Shown one piece after another: positions 50,501 through 61,800 of a DNA stretch of 64,000 nt; the stretch's first letter is position 1; every line of letters starts with the position of its first letter. The notes below the pieces were generated by a model. It worked only from the letters and a program-made list of their open reading frames with translations. It was not told the DNA's origin and ran no database searches. This DNA comes from a virus. The position numbers and the translations under genes were made by a program. The stretch lies in IMG/VR virus record IMGVR_UViG_3300030333_004348, positions 1-64,000 of that record; one strand, given 5' to 3'.

Positions 50501-53500
50501 TAATGTTATGACTGCCTATTTACCTGATCATAATAGTATCCTTGCTCAAGATACTGCTTTATGGGCTAATGAAAGCGCACATCAATTAGCTAGGCACTTT
50601 CCAAAAGGAGCAGAAGGAACTCATCCTGCTATTTATAGTAAAAAAGCACAAGATATTTTTACAGCTATAAGTACTAGAGGAGCAGCTTCATTTTCTCAAG
50701 ATCGTAGAACTAAAGCTAAAGCTTTCTTAAAAGATTTAGGAATAAATAAAAAAGAAACTATTACTGTCAGAGAATTTTTACATAAAGCTCACATGCCTGA
50801 AGAGATATTAAATATGGTTGATAATGAAACTATAAGTCTTGGACGCGGCAAATCTAGGATTAAAATGGGTGATCAACTATTAAAAGATGTTATCCAAATG
50901 GATGGAGATAACATGATCATGCAGCTTAGATTTCAAAACTCTTATAAAGATAGAGTAAATACTTTAATGGGTAAAAATAAAATTAATGTTCTTGAAGCAG
51001 GAAGTCCTTTATTGCTAGAAAATGAATTTAACGTTGATGGACCAAATAAAAAGTCTAGGTATGATATTAACAATCCTTTAAAATACGCAGCTATTCTTGA
51101 TCAAATAACTTTTGATTATGATAAAGGAACTTTTATCTACGATATTACTCCGTTTGAAACTCCAGGTTTTGCGAAGATAGTTGATAGTGGAAAAATATTT
51201 AAAGGAAATATACATGGTATAGGTAATAATCTTAGTTTTGGTCAAGGCATTGGTTTAGTATTAGCTGCCAAAAAACCTAATATGGCAAATATGATAGATA
51301 TTCATATGCGTAGATCTTTACTTAAAATACACCAGCAAGATCTGAGTGTTTTTGAGCAAAAAAGACAGATTAAGAATATGTTAAAAGAAGCTTTTAATGT
51401 AACTGATGAAGAGTTTCAAGCTGTATTTAATCTTACAGAAGGGAAACCTGCAGCGGGTCAAAGATTTAAAAATCCTATTGTAATGGTTGAGCTTGTAGAT
51501 AATTATAAACTAGGTTTAGGAAGTAAAGATATAATGAATAAAGTTTATAAGATGCTATCAAGTGCTGGAATAACTCATGCTGAACTTAGAAAAAACTTTA
51601 TTAAACAAAATCAAGATATTCTAAAAAAATATGGAATAGACAAAGATATAAGAAGTGAACTAGGGAGAGTGTATGATAAGGCTAGAGCTAACCAAGAAAA
51701 GGTTATATTATCTATGGCCACCAACTTTGATGCTTCTACATCAGAAGCTAATGTTATTAATGAAATGCAGAGAATAGTTAGAAAAACAGATGTAGCATTA
51801 TTTGATCCTGTTATAGGGGTAGTTGGAGATGAAATAGATGTGAATAAATTACAAACTGGAAAGCTTTATGATGCAGAAGGAAGACTAGCTGCTGGAATTA
51901 AAGTAGAAGCATTTGCTACAATTATGCAGGGAGAGTTTTCAGTAGCTGAAGACTTTATGGACATTAGAGATCCTTTAAAAAGAAGTGTTGATGCTCATGG
52001 TATTCCGCTAAACAAAACATTTAGTATTTGGCAGCAAATGATTATATATAATAATTCTAGAAATAATGAAGTATTTAGAGATGCATTTATGAGACACGCC
52101 ATGTCAACTTCTGGTAGATATGATAAAAATGTAAAGAAAGCTTTACAAGTTCATCTAGAAGCAGCAGCTGCACTACAAGATGGATATAATTTTGATAAAA
52201 TAAAATATAAAACTTTATCCTATGAAGAAATGAAAAAAGATATAAGACATTTATCAAAACTTGATTTAAGTAAATTAAATGCTGATAAGTTTACAGCTAA
52301 AAATATAGAGCAAATCTTACTAGCTAGAGGAGCTTCAGAAGCTGATGCTTCTTCTTTAGCAGCTGAATTAACAGATGATATATCTTTAAAATTATCTCAA
52401 AGCGGAGTAGTAGGAGGATTACTAACGGCAGAATCTTTCGAAAATATGAATGTATTTAGAGGATCAAGTAAATTTGATTTTGTTAAAATGGAATTGTTAT
52501 CTAAAGAAAATAAAGCAATGCTACAGAATGCTCTAGATGCATTAGGTGATTCTAGATTAGACTTAAAAAACACAATAGATGACATAAATCTAAAAGGAAG
52601 AACTAAACTAGGTGCAGAGATTAGAAATGTATTAAGAGACTTAGCAAAAAGAAATCCAGGCGAACTGAAAATGCTTGAAACAATGTTTAAACAGTTACCT
52701 GGCTCATTTATCGATCCTTTAGATGGTATATTAATGCCTCATATACCAACAAGTAATCCTATATATTTAGCAGAAGAACAAAAATATTTATTAGCAGGAA
52801 CCTCAGCTAATAAAGTTGAAATGGAAAAAATTATTACAGATTTTAATGATGAGCTTAAAAAAGTAGTAGATCCTAGAAGAGGAGGAATAACAGAAAAAGA
52901 TGTAGTAAAATTAAAAGGAATGTATGATAATCTATTTGCTGATATAGCTCCAGAAGTTGTTAAAGGTGTATACGGCGGAATAAGTAGTGGAGTATGGAAA
53001 GCTAATCAGTTATATGGAAGAGGGCAGCAGTATGCTAAAGCAGTAGATTCTGTATTATTAGCTAAGCAATCAGTTGGCGCTATGATTGCTAAATATAAAA
53101 CTGGAGATGATAGCTTTGTTAGAAGCAAGGGTTTTAAGTCTTGGCAAACGTTTTTAGATTCTCATATATCTAATTATGGATCAGGAAAATCAGATCCAAT
53201 AGTAGAAGCTCTTACTAAATTAAAAGATAAAGTAGGTATGAATCAGCTAGATGATGCTATTTCAGAAAATGCTAAAAAACTTAATTTAAGTAAAAGAGAC
53301 TATCTTAAAACTGCAGAAGGTAAACATTATCTTGATATTAGAAAAAGGTTACGCAGTGCTCCTACTTTAATTGACAGCTTAATCGATGCAACTAAGTCAA
53401 TTACGTATAGAGATGTGCTTTCTGGTATTACTACTGGAGGTAGTAGAATTGGAAATCTAGCAGAAGGAGGCTATTTAAGAGCAGCAGGGTTAGGTTTAGG

Positions 53501-55487
53501 TGAAAACTTTATTGCTTCATCTCAGCTTGCCTCTTCTATTGTAAATGGTGATCCATTTGAAATCATGATGGATTTAACTAAAGGAAATGATGCAGCAGAT
53601 CATTGGAGAAAACTGTTAACAGGTAGAACACATTTAATAGATACGTTAGCTCGTAATCCAATGTTTGAAAATAAATTAGGTTATATGTTCGCCAACACAT
53701 ACGTTTATCATGATAAGTTATTTTCAGATATGGGAGTTAAACCCGCAGAGTTAACAAAGATAGTAGCAATAAATGGATTAGAACTAATGATGATGCGTGG
53801 TGACTATGATGGTGACCTTGTTATGAGAATGATGCAAACTATTAGGCCTACTTCTAGTAATAATGATGATTTTAGCAAAGCTATATTTAAAGAAAGAATG
53901 AGAATTATAGAAAGTATGAGAATGAGAGGAATGGAAATGGGAGGAGGTGCCCTGGAATTTAGAGGACTCGATTATAAAAATATTGCAGACTTAAATGCAG
54001 GAGCTATGGGATGGAATTACGATAGACATCTAATTGGGGAACTAGGCAATGATGATGTTGAAAAAGTACTAGCAAGACAATTAAATGAAATAGTAACAGG
54101 TATAGCTACAAATCATGCAGACGAGACTTTAAAAAACAGAGGTTTAACTTACATGGTACAGCAGTTGCTAACGGGTCCTATAGGTGAGCAACAAAAACAG
54201 TGGGATTTGATGTACAATGGAAATACTTCATCCCTTAAAACTGATGTTGTTGACTTTTTAAAATTAAAACTTACAGATCCTACAATGGATGAAGATAGTG
54301 TGAGAGGTCTTTTGATTGATTTAGGATATAATGAAGCTTCTATGGATGGCGCAGACTTAAAAAGAATTGGAGATAGGGCTGTAAGGCAAGCTGATGATGC
54401 TTGGAAAATATTAAATTTACAAGCTGACTTTAAAACTTTTAATCCAATTACAAAAGAATTTACACCAACTCAAGCATATAGAAATGTAGATTTACTAACA
54501 GATTGGATAAGGTTATTTACTCATGAAGTTCCTATTGAGAAAGCTAAAGGTGCAGGCATGATTCCTGATATTATGGCTACTGTAGCAACTAAGATGCAGT
54601 TTCATGCGGGTAGTATTAGTGAAGATCAAAGTAGACAAATAGCTTTAAACATTTATGATGGATTAGGTATTAGTGGAGCAAACTTTGCAAATCTTTATAT
54701 CGATCCTAGCTCCGATATTTTTTCTGGCGGGTCTATGCAAGAAGCTAAATTACAGGCATCTAGTATAAAAGAACAATTTGTAGCGAGTGTGCAAGCATCT
54801 ATGCATTTAAATAAAGTGCATAATACATTAGTAGGAAGTGGTATGAAGGTAGGAAATATTAATGCTACACTAGCTAGTAGAAATCCTAGAGGAGCCATTT
54901 ATGGAGCATTGCTTGGAACAATGGGTGAAGGAGCAGATAGATGGATAGGGAATGAATTAAGTCAAATAATGTCCCAACAAGATCTTTCTATGATATCGAC
55001 CGTAGATGACTTTGCCAGTATTGCGTCTCACGAAATGGCTAGTCAATTACCAAAAATGGCTCAAAGGTCAGGATTAGAAACTTTATCAAAATTTGGAAAG
55101 GGAATGATAGAAGGTATATCACATTCTAAGTGGACAAAAAGAACTGCAGTAGGTTTATTAGCTTTTTCAATAATGGATCCCAATACAAATTCTTTACTGC
55201 TTCCAGATCAGAGAGGGCAAGGAGAAGAAAATGACATACCTTCATTAGCAGAAATTAGTAGAGGGTATCGAAGTCGAGAGGTTTCTATGAAAACAACCTC
55301 CCCTGTTTTAATAGACAGGCTTCGCCAAGCAGCTGGATTACCTACATATATGGGATCCACAGGAGTGAGGAGTGGTTATGTTCCGCCTCCGCCCTCAAAT
55401 ACTATTAGACATAATAGACAGCTTAGAAGAAATAATCCTGCTAATCTTCATGAGTTTTCTAGACAAATTGGAGGTGTAATGAAATAG
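47562..55487 (+). CDS. Giant virion protein with DEDDh exonuclease and RNAP-like motif
   Basis: A 2641-residue protein overlapping the previous stop by one base. The DEDDh exonuclease motifs are FDMEFNSP (Asp 500, Glu 502), WLGHNIANADLPIL (Asp 641) and HHSAPFDTRKS (His 790, Asp 795). Towards the C-terminus are ARNPMF (Arg 2031) and MRGDYDGDLVM, with Asp 2081, 2083 and 2085. These fit the R-x-P and D-x-D-G-D signatures of the double-psi beta barrel in two-barrel RNA polymerases (YonO, QDE-1, crAss-like virion RNA polymerase). I could not identify the second barrel's lysines. It is probably virion-packaged. The intervening parts are helical, without other known motifs. Confidence 0.6.
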   Translation: MAEKSDKRIDEILDDATNDKSLERRGGSAIAALIALPSMLGIVSSQSQWIYNGGLQSFRETIARRLGDLFAAAEDNAIVNSMSGSKPIQVQVKNLKEELLNKARNSAGAETFKKASAIPNWAQSAEELARDREAAFPSRNMVNEVSAPAEFPSVKQQLDLPVNNAQRAYNIMTNNIVGAGSGVAENVFRVSGEMTSDDIFKNINAMLGDYTTGLTPSELANGGSSASVINERMASLEQKHLAILRAAGHPELYDSTFSHTAYAKQLSNGLSTYQNQIADLKQQVNRLNELATTASNQKQRRAAKAQLNLLAKNAGLSPTQYIQTINSMSVRVELTSILRGDIPFPKATVVIDMGKHKSSIKQSFNIERFGMFLPHRGAQVHNTALLVQGTTNAVTATLAEMQDAFSNVTKQINDLLDAGLEGYQIDQMSAHTRTVYRELVGPQTAHLQDVMRGFKVISDDFRNLAGERPDFFYKMHALAKQSFFTDSMTYNTETPIIAFDMEFNSPTSSTKGSQLQTRDARTRVFWMNYIVKKGGSDEKIYNHFILPENWEDVRQSARLFTARHQDPSGFQLFEDLVKTFKEAQTDIDSGARFVDVKTHGLTRAKERIWSEWGSMVEIARNAYKSPDGTIAWLGHNIANADLPILNKTVSRVLENNKDLLSADEIRLLERLKLDTSSQSLASKGLVMDTYAMARAAFLDVERVQSASLENSFEVIMNQSVAEINPEKDYIKGDTWTRGLSDAVKRSKGRINNEVNKYINELPKNVRLGIKNWILQNPEDVINTFGQQGHHSAPFDTRKSLILKDLLKWKIDKIKSSNPELYKSITQLGNTAQQIVEGKRFAWYRNIDLADASSLYDVPERPQGPEEFGKRIFSHLFAFTPAGAAAGRGGLFGPENYLPFGQYTNLQKQMYQTASSKTLLPGLESAEIAASGGQMPVVQKSIDATSGDSLFTTSLQATISRKFNEYQQRLGSLNAPVANRFNVMTAYLPDHNSILAQDTALWANESAHQLARHFPKGAEGTHPAIYSKKAQDIFTAISTRGAASFSQDRRTKAKAFLKDLGINKKETITVREFLHKAHMPEEILNMVDNETISLGRGKSRIKMGDQLLKDVIQMDGDNMIMQLRFQNSYKDRVNTLMGKNKINVLEAGSPLLLENEFNVDGPNKKSRYDINNPLKYAAILDQITFDYDKGTFIYDITPFETPGFAKIVDSGKIFKGNIHGIGNNLSFGQGIGLVLAAKKPNMANMIDIHMRRSLLKIHQQDLSVFEQKRQIKNMLKEAFNVTDEEFQAVFNLTEGKPAAGQRFKNPIVMVELVDNYKLGLGSKDIMNKVYKMLSSAGITHAELRKNFIKQNQDILKKYGIDKDIRSELGRVYDKARANQEKVILSMATNFDASTSEANVINEMQRIVRKTDVALFDPVIGVVGDEIDVNKLQTGKLYDAEGRLAAGIKVEAFATIMQGEFSVAEDFMDIRDPLKRSVDAHGIPLNKTFSIWQQMIIYNNSRNNEVFRDAFMRHAMSTSGRYDKNVKKALQVHLEAAAALQDGYNFDKIKYKTLSYEEMKKDIRHLSKLDLSKLNADKFTAKNIEQILLARGASEADASSLAAELTDDISLKLSQSGVVGGLLTAESFENMNVFRGSSKFDFVKMELLSKENKAMLQNALDALGDSRLDLKNTIDDINLKGRTKLGAEIRNVLRDLAKRNPGELKMLETMFKQLPGSFIDPLDGILMPHIPTSNPIYLAEEQKYLLAGTSANKVEMEKIITDFNDELKKVVDPRRGGITEKDVVKLKGMYDNLFADIAPEVVKGVYGGISSGVWKANQLYGRGQQYAKAVDSVLLAKQSVGAMIAKYKTGDDSFVRSKGFKSWQTFLDSHISNYGSGKSDPIVEALTKLKDKVGMNQLDDAISENAKKLNLSKRDYLKTAEGKHYLDIRKRLRSAPTLIDSLIDATKSITYRDVLSGITTGGSRIGNLAEGGYLRAAGLGLGENFIASSQLASSIVNGDPFEIMMDLTKGNDAADHWRKLLTGRTHLIDTLARNPMFENKLGYMFANTYVYHDKLFSDMGVKPAELTKIVAINGLELMMMRGDYDGDLVMRMMQTIRPTSSNNDDFSKAIFKERMRIIESMRMRGMEMGGGALEFRGLDYKNIADLNAGAMGWNYDRHLIGELGNDDVEKVLARQLNEIVTGIATNHADETLKNRGLTYMVQQLLTGPIGEQQKQWDLMYNGNTSSLKTDVVDFLKLKLTDPTMDEDSVRGLLIDLGYNEASMDGADLKRIGDRAVRQADDAWKILNLQADFKTFNPITKEFTPTQAYRNVDLLTDWIRLFTHEVPIEKAKGAGMIPDIMATVATKMQFHAGSISEDQSRQIALNIYDGLGISGANFANLYIDPSSDIFSGGSMQEAKLQASSIKEQFVASVQASMHLNKVHNTLVGSGMKVGNINATLASRNPRGAIYGALLGTMGEGADRWIGNELSQIMSQQDLSMISTVDDFASIASHEMASQLPKMAQRSGLETLSKFGKGMIEGISHSKWTKRTAVGLLAFSIMDPNTNSLLLPDQRGQGEENDIPSLAEISRGYRSREVSMKTTSPVLIDRLRQAAGLPTYMGSTGVRSGYVPPPPSNTIRHNRQLRRNNPANLHEFSRQIGGVMK

Positions 55488-55831
55488 TGAAGACTATTAT
55501 TGAAATTACTCTACAACCCTTGCCATATGAACACAATGTTGTTAATCTAGCTGGCTACCTACAGGCTGTTATTTCAGAAATAACAAATTCTGCAACAATA
55601 GTCGATATAAATGACTTTGATTTTACAGATAAAATGTCTATATTTAGGTCTATGCGTCAAGCATCTCCTACACATCAGAACTCAAGTTTGTCTAGATCTG
55701 GAATCACTATAGGTGGATCAAATTCTATGTCTCCTCACTATCAAGCTTCTAGCTTGGTAAACACAGCCGCTGCACACAGAGGACATGGTTTTCCAATGAA
55801 TACAAACAATAATCAAGGAAATAGAAATTAA
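55487..55831 (+). CDS. Small protein between giant virion proteins
   Basis: 114 residues from GTG 55487, which overlaps the previous TAG; GGAGG lies about 12-17 bases upstream. The N-terminal half is alpha/beta (TIIEITLQPLPYEHNVVNLA). The C-terminal half is Ser/Asn/His-rich and likely disordered. It overlaps the next gene by one base. The role is unknown. Confidence 0.5.
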   Translation: MKTIIEITLQPLPYEHNVVNLAGYLQAVISEITNSATIVDINDFDFTDKMSIFRSMRQASPTHQNSSLSRSGITIGGSNSMSPHYQASSLVNTAAAHRGHGFPMNTNNNQGNRN

Positions 55832-58800
55832 TGGCTGTTAATTTAAATACAAATTCTTTACTTGATTATTTAAAATCTATACCTGGGTTTAAAGATGCAT
55901 GTTCTACCGCTACCTGTTTTGAAGAAAGAAAAGAACTCTATGAACAATATTGTGATGACCTAGGATATCATAGTTGTGCAGATCCTAATGGGCAATACTA
56001 CTACACAGGCCTAGCTTGGCAGAATACAAAACTTTTAGATTTATTAAAAACTCAAAGTCCTCCTTTTCATGAGACGTTTAAGTCTACTTCTAATTCGTCT
56101 AGTGCACAAGGAAATACTAGACATAAAAATGTATCCCCTTCTCAATTTACTAAAGAAGATTTATTTATTACATTGAGAAATTATATTGCAAATTCAGAAG
56201 GAGGTCCGGGAAGGTACGGAGGAGTAGATCAAACTTATAACGATGGTAATATTATAGATGATTATCACTTAGGATATTTTCAAATATCTGGCAAAAATAT
56301 AAATACTTATTTGAGATATTTGCAAAAATATATTGTCCAACCTGGAGCTACGCCTTCTCCTCAAGATATAAAATATCAAGAAGCTATTGATGAATGGCAT
56401 AGTTTAATTTTTGAAAATGCATATGAAGAGCTTAAATTTTCTATGGATGGAAATAAGGAGTGTTCTTTATTTCCAACAGTACTAAATGTACCTGAACAAA
56501 CTTTTTTACACTGCCTACATATAGCAGATGCTGTACATGGTAAACCTTCTCACACTTTTGAAAATTTAGTTTTACAAAATATAACTGGAAAACATGGCTA
56601 TTTGGGATCGAAAGGATCAGTACAACCCTGGTCTTTATCAAATATTCATACTAATATATATGTAAATAATCCAAATTTAAAAGCAGTAACTGCTTTCGAT
56701 TATTTACAATGGTCAGGAATAGATACTATTCCTAAAAAATGCACTACTCAAGAAGAATTTGATAAGATTTTTACTACAGGAGTAACTAGGAAAGCAGTAT
56801 ATGAAAGTGTAATATACCATGCCAAAAAAGCGTATAACGACACACAAAGCAGATTACATAAGTACTTTCCTGAATCTGCTATTGATAATTATTTTTCACA
56901 AAAAAATCTAAATGATTTATATTTATGTTCTGAAAAATATCAAATATATGGAATAGATACTTTATTTTCTAACATTAATCAAAATAATACAACATTAGCT
57001 ACAGTAAATAATGTTGTTCCTTCTGCGAGCACAAGTTCATACAGCTCTCCGAATAAAGTAACCGCTGCAGCTCTAAGCACTGTTGTTAATGCAGATGTAC
57101 AAAAAAGATATAGCGAAGTATCAGTAGATCCATTATTATATAAATATGGAATAGGAGCGGAAGAAACCGGCTTAACTTATATCGGGGATATTCTAATGGC
57201 AGTACCTCCCGTATCTTTAAGATACTCAGAGCACAACCAAAGTACAGCTATAGATACATTAAGAACGTCAGGTGATCCATTATTTACTTATAATAATACA
57301 ATACCTAGAATTGATATGACATTAATGTTTAATGGAGCTAGGGCTATAAATGAACAACTGAGACCTTTAGTTGCTATGTTTCATCGCATGCCTTTTTCTA
57401 CTATACAAAATCATAGTGTGTGGGATATGTGGATTGGTAGAAGAGAATCCTTTAATACAGATTTAAAAACTAATCCTGCTGGAAGTTTATTAAATAGATT
57501 TGCTCCTATACCAGTATATCTAGAAAGTATAAATGTATCTACTATTCCAGGATTTCCGAATAGTGTTCAAGCACATATTTCGGTGGTAAGAATGAATAGA
57601 TCGCCATATGGTGTTTCTGCTAGAATGTGGAAGTATTGGGAAGACGCTATGGCAGAGACTAAACTAAAAACGGTAAGAACTGCTAGAGATTCTACTATTT
57701 GGAGTACAGATAGAGATGAAAAAAACGAAGTAGATAAAATTTATATTGTAGATTCGGCTATGAAAAACCATATAATTGAGCTAGAAGATGGAGCTAGCAC
57801 AGGAAATAAAAATATGGATGAAACATTAACTACAAAATATCCGCAAGAATCTGTTCCTTACAAATATCAATATAGAAACTTACTATGGGATGATGGATAT
57901 CCTAATAATCTAGTTCTTTCAGGAAGTAATACTTTAGGTAAAAATATATATGGAAATAATAAAGACCCATTAATACATTGGCCTGTGTATAGAGAAGAGC
58001 ATAATAGAGATTTATTTTTAACGTATAAAAGTGCTAGAAAATTTTCAGATAAACTTAGTATATTCAAACAAAGACTAAAGGAGTTAACTGAAAACTATAG
58101 AAAAATACAAACTCTAAGTGCTCAAATTAGCACTATGAGTCTAACTGATCTTTTAGATGTGTATAAACCTATAACAGAAATGACTTTAAAGGATACTTCT
58201 CAACTATTAATTGATAGTATGTCCGCAGTTAAAGTTGGAAAAGACTTTTCAGATAATATAAATGCTGCATTTAAGAATATAGCTTTAGAATTAACTCAGG
58301 ATAGTGCAGGAAATCAACTTCCTATATTTACAGATATTGTTAATTATTGTGATAAATATCTAGACAGCAATGGTAATGTTATTAAAGATGAACAAACTTG
58401 TGCTGCTGAAGGTGGAACTTGGCAAACAAGCGGTACGCCTGGTTTTAGAAGTCCGGTTCCTCCCTATGATTTTATTCCAGTACCCTTAGCCTCAACAGAT
58501 GAAAATGATTTTATTTATGTGGATGCTAACGGAGAAATAACAAATTCTTTTGAAGTATTTTTAGACTGGTTAAACGATGCTAATAGAGCAGTTGGTATCT
58601 GTGAAGAAGATCCTACCTATGTTACTAAAAAATCATGTAAAGATGCAAAGTATACTTGGAATGCTCAACCAAATAGTGACGAAAAACGAATAGCTTTATG
58701 GGAAAAAAATAATGCTATATACAGCGCATTTTATGATAATATGGTAAATGATCCTCTAGGTTTGTTAGGCTTAGAAGATATAGGATCTAAATGGAACTAT

Positions 58801-61800
58801 GATACCGCAGGAATACAGTTATCTTGGATAACAGATACAGATGACTTACTTAGTTATAAAGAAGACATAGATTCTTTAGTAAAAGATGATCAGCATAAAC
58901 CTACTAAAAACAATAGGGCATCGTTTCCGTATTTTTATCATTTTCAATCCGTAGTACAATCAGTAAATTATAGTTTTACAAATCAAGTTGTTCCTTTATT
59001 TACTGCCTCTTCAAATCTGCCAAGTTATCAACATATGGGTATTTCAAATCCTACTGTAAGTATTGTTTTAAGGACTAGGGATGAAAGAATACACAAAGCT
59101 TTAACAGATATGAGAGAAACCGTACAAGAAATAGGAAATCAAACATTAGCAGGAAATACAAAACTAGTTGGGTTGGGAACTGTAGATGTTAGCGGAAATA
59201 TATTAGGACATTCTTCAGATAGAAAAGATAAACGAAATCAAGCTTTAAATTTACCAGGAAGTTCCGGGTCTCTTTCTGGAAATTTATTAAATTCTTTAGG
59301 ATTTAGCCAAAGTAGTGTCCAGAACTTAACCTCAAGAACTTTAGAAGGTTTTCCCGGTTGGTGGGAAATAAGTTTAGATTTAATAGCTGACACTCAAAAT
59401 ATTAGAATTATAGAAAATTTAAGTGCTGTTACTGTAGAAAAAATACCAGATGGAATAAACAGTTTAATGGACTCTGTATTTCCAGCTTATAAAGCAAATT
59501 GGGGATTACTTACACTGTATCAAAATGCTGCAAATAAAGAAGAATTTTTAAAAGATAAGCTAAAGAGACTAGATGAAATAAAAGCAGAACGTGAAGCTGT
59601 TGAAAAACGAGTAGAGGACCTTCCTAACACTATTTGGTATAAGTACACAGATTTAGGAATCTGTCAAGATTGGGGCAGAGCAGCTAGGGGATGGAATTAC
59701 GACTCAGACTTTGATGAGCAACCAGTTAGAGATGACTACTACAATGGCTCAAGAATAATAGATAAAATAACTAAAGAAGAATACAATGCATGTGCTAAAG
59801 AAGGAATTAATTGTGAAGGATTAAACCTAGGTCAATCTTGTGATGCAATGGATTATAACTGCCAGAGAACAATGCATGAAGCATTGGAAATGCCTGGATT
59901 AACTATAGACTGGGATGCATATGATAGAGCAATTGAAAATAGGGAAGATCCTAATCAACCATACGCTCCAAGCCCTTGGTTAGTGGCAGCAAAGTTTGAT
60001 GACTCACCTGAAGATGCAGGAGGTGAACCTAGTTACTGTGCTGCAACAGACGAATATGGTGTTGGTTTTTTTGAATGTTCGATGGCAGGTAGAATACATC
60101 ATCCAGAAGGAGATAATGATACTGATGCATGTCACGCTATAAAAGATCAATATATGCAAATAGATGCGACAACAGATCCTATTCGTAATAAAGATACTTT
60201 TGATTTTATGGAAGTAGACCTGTGGGATGTATGTAAAGATAAAAGCGGAAACGAAGTTACAGATGGATTTCGGTGGTTACATAATGGATCTAAACTAGGT
60301 AATTACTATCCAAACGGTATATGTTGGGGAGGAGATGTAAATGGTTGGGCTGGAGATACACCAACAGAATGCGAAAGCGGCGATGGAAGTAAGTACTGGG
60401 TAGGAACGAGTACTTTAGTGCATGATCCTAATGAGCCAGATAAAGGCTCATCTGGAGGGTATAAACTTGTTTGCCCTAATGGAGATAAAATAAGTACTTT
60501 TTTTGAGCCTCAGCTCATACGTCAGATTGATATAACAGGATTTCCAATAATACAAAGTCAAGCTATATGTGAAGATCCATGGCAAGATGGAAGTGGAAGA
60601 GACGCTGGTCTGTGGATTCCTGCTTCGACTCCTGGAATATGTACTCTTGACAAGTTAGAAGATGTTGCAATTAAATATACTGAAGACGATAATAATTGGG
60701 GCAATTTCCAAGCGTATACCTATCATAACTTTAGTAGCTTGACTCCTTTAGTAGGAGTTAATAGTTTTACTGAATGCTGTCAAGCGAATAACAGTACTAA
60801 TTCAGCCAAAGAAGCCGGAAAATGTTATGCTTACTTTAATACTTATACAGAACGAAAAGCACCAGAAACTATTTTTCCTATGACCCAGACTAAAATTACT
60901 GATGAGATGGCAGAAAAGCAAAGAAAAACCTGCCTAGAATGGATAGGATTAGGAGTTGATGCTAAGGTTGGAACAGGGCCTAAACCTAATAGAAAATTAA
61001 TTAATAATGAATGGACACAAGAGTGGTTCGAATGGGGAACTTCTCACAACGATTCTCTATTCTACAGTAAACCGGATTATATAACTGTTGATAGAGGGGA
61101 TGTTGCCTTAAAACAAGAACTAGAAAACAGTTTAAGAGATTTAACTGAAGAAGAAGTAGCAGTTAATGCAGATATAAATGCTATAAACCAACAAGTATCA
61201 AGTATAGTTGATCATTTAATTCTAGGAGAAGGGGAAGCATTAGTTATTTATATAAATCCAGAATTAGATGATATATTAATACAAATAACTGGTAATAAGT
61301 TAACTTCTGCTCAGCTTTACGGTATAGCAGAAGATAGAGGAGATTTATATCAAAAATTATTCCAACCTGTATTAGATGAAATGGTTCTTTGGCTACAAAG
61401 ATTAAAGGGTTGGGAACTCGATAAAATGAAAAATTATCCTAACTGGACAGATGAACATCCTAGAGAGTTTCAATTAACAGCTACTTTAGCTACGTATTAT
61501 ATAGACTTTTTAAAAAATTGTATCTATACTATTTCGGGAATAGCTAACAGTGACTATGGAAAAGATTTATTAACAACTCCAGGAAAAGCGGTTTCTTTAT
61601 TTCCAGGTTACTCTAGAGCAGCTGTAGAAGCTCAAAAGCTTGCAGTAGATCAACCTAGTGTTATACTACAAAGTATAATTCTAGGCAGTCAGCTACGTGT
61701 AGTATTCTATAATCTATTAAGAAGATCCGATTTTAGAACGTTCTTAGATGAGCAGGTAGTACCAAGAAATAAAGCTATAAAAACATTGAAAGACGCACTT

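Noticed and set aside
53799-53816. GDYDGD as an EF-hand-like calcium site
   Set aside because: The flanks are hydrophobic strands and a helix, and an R-x-P element lies upstream; this fits the RNA polymerase barrel better, though calcium binding is not excluded.
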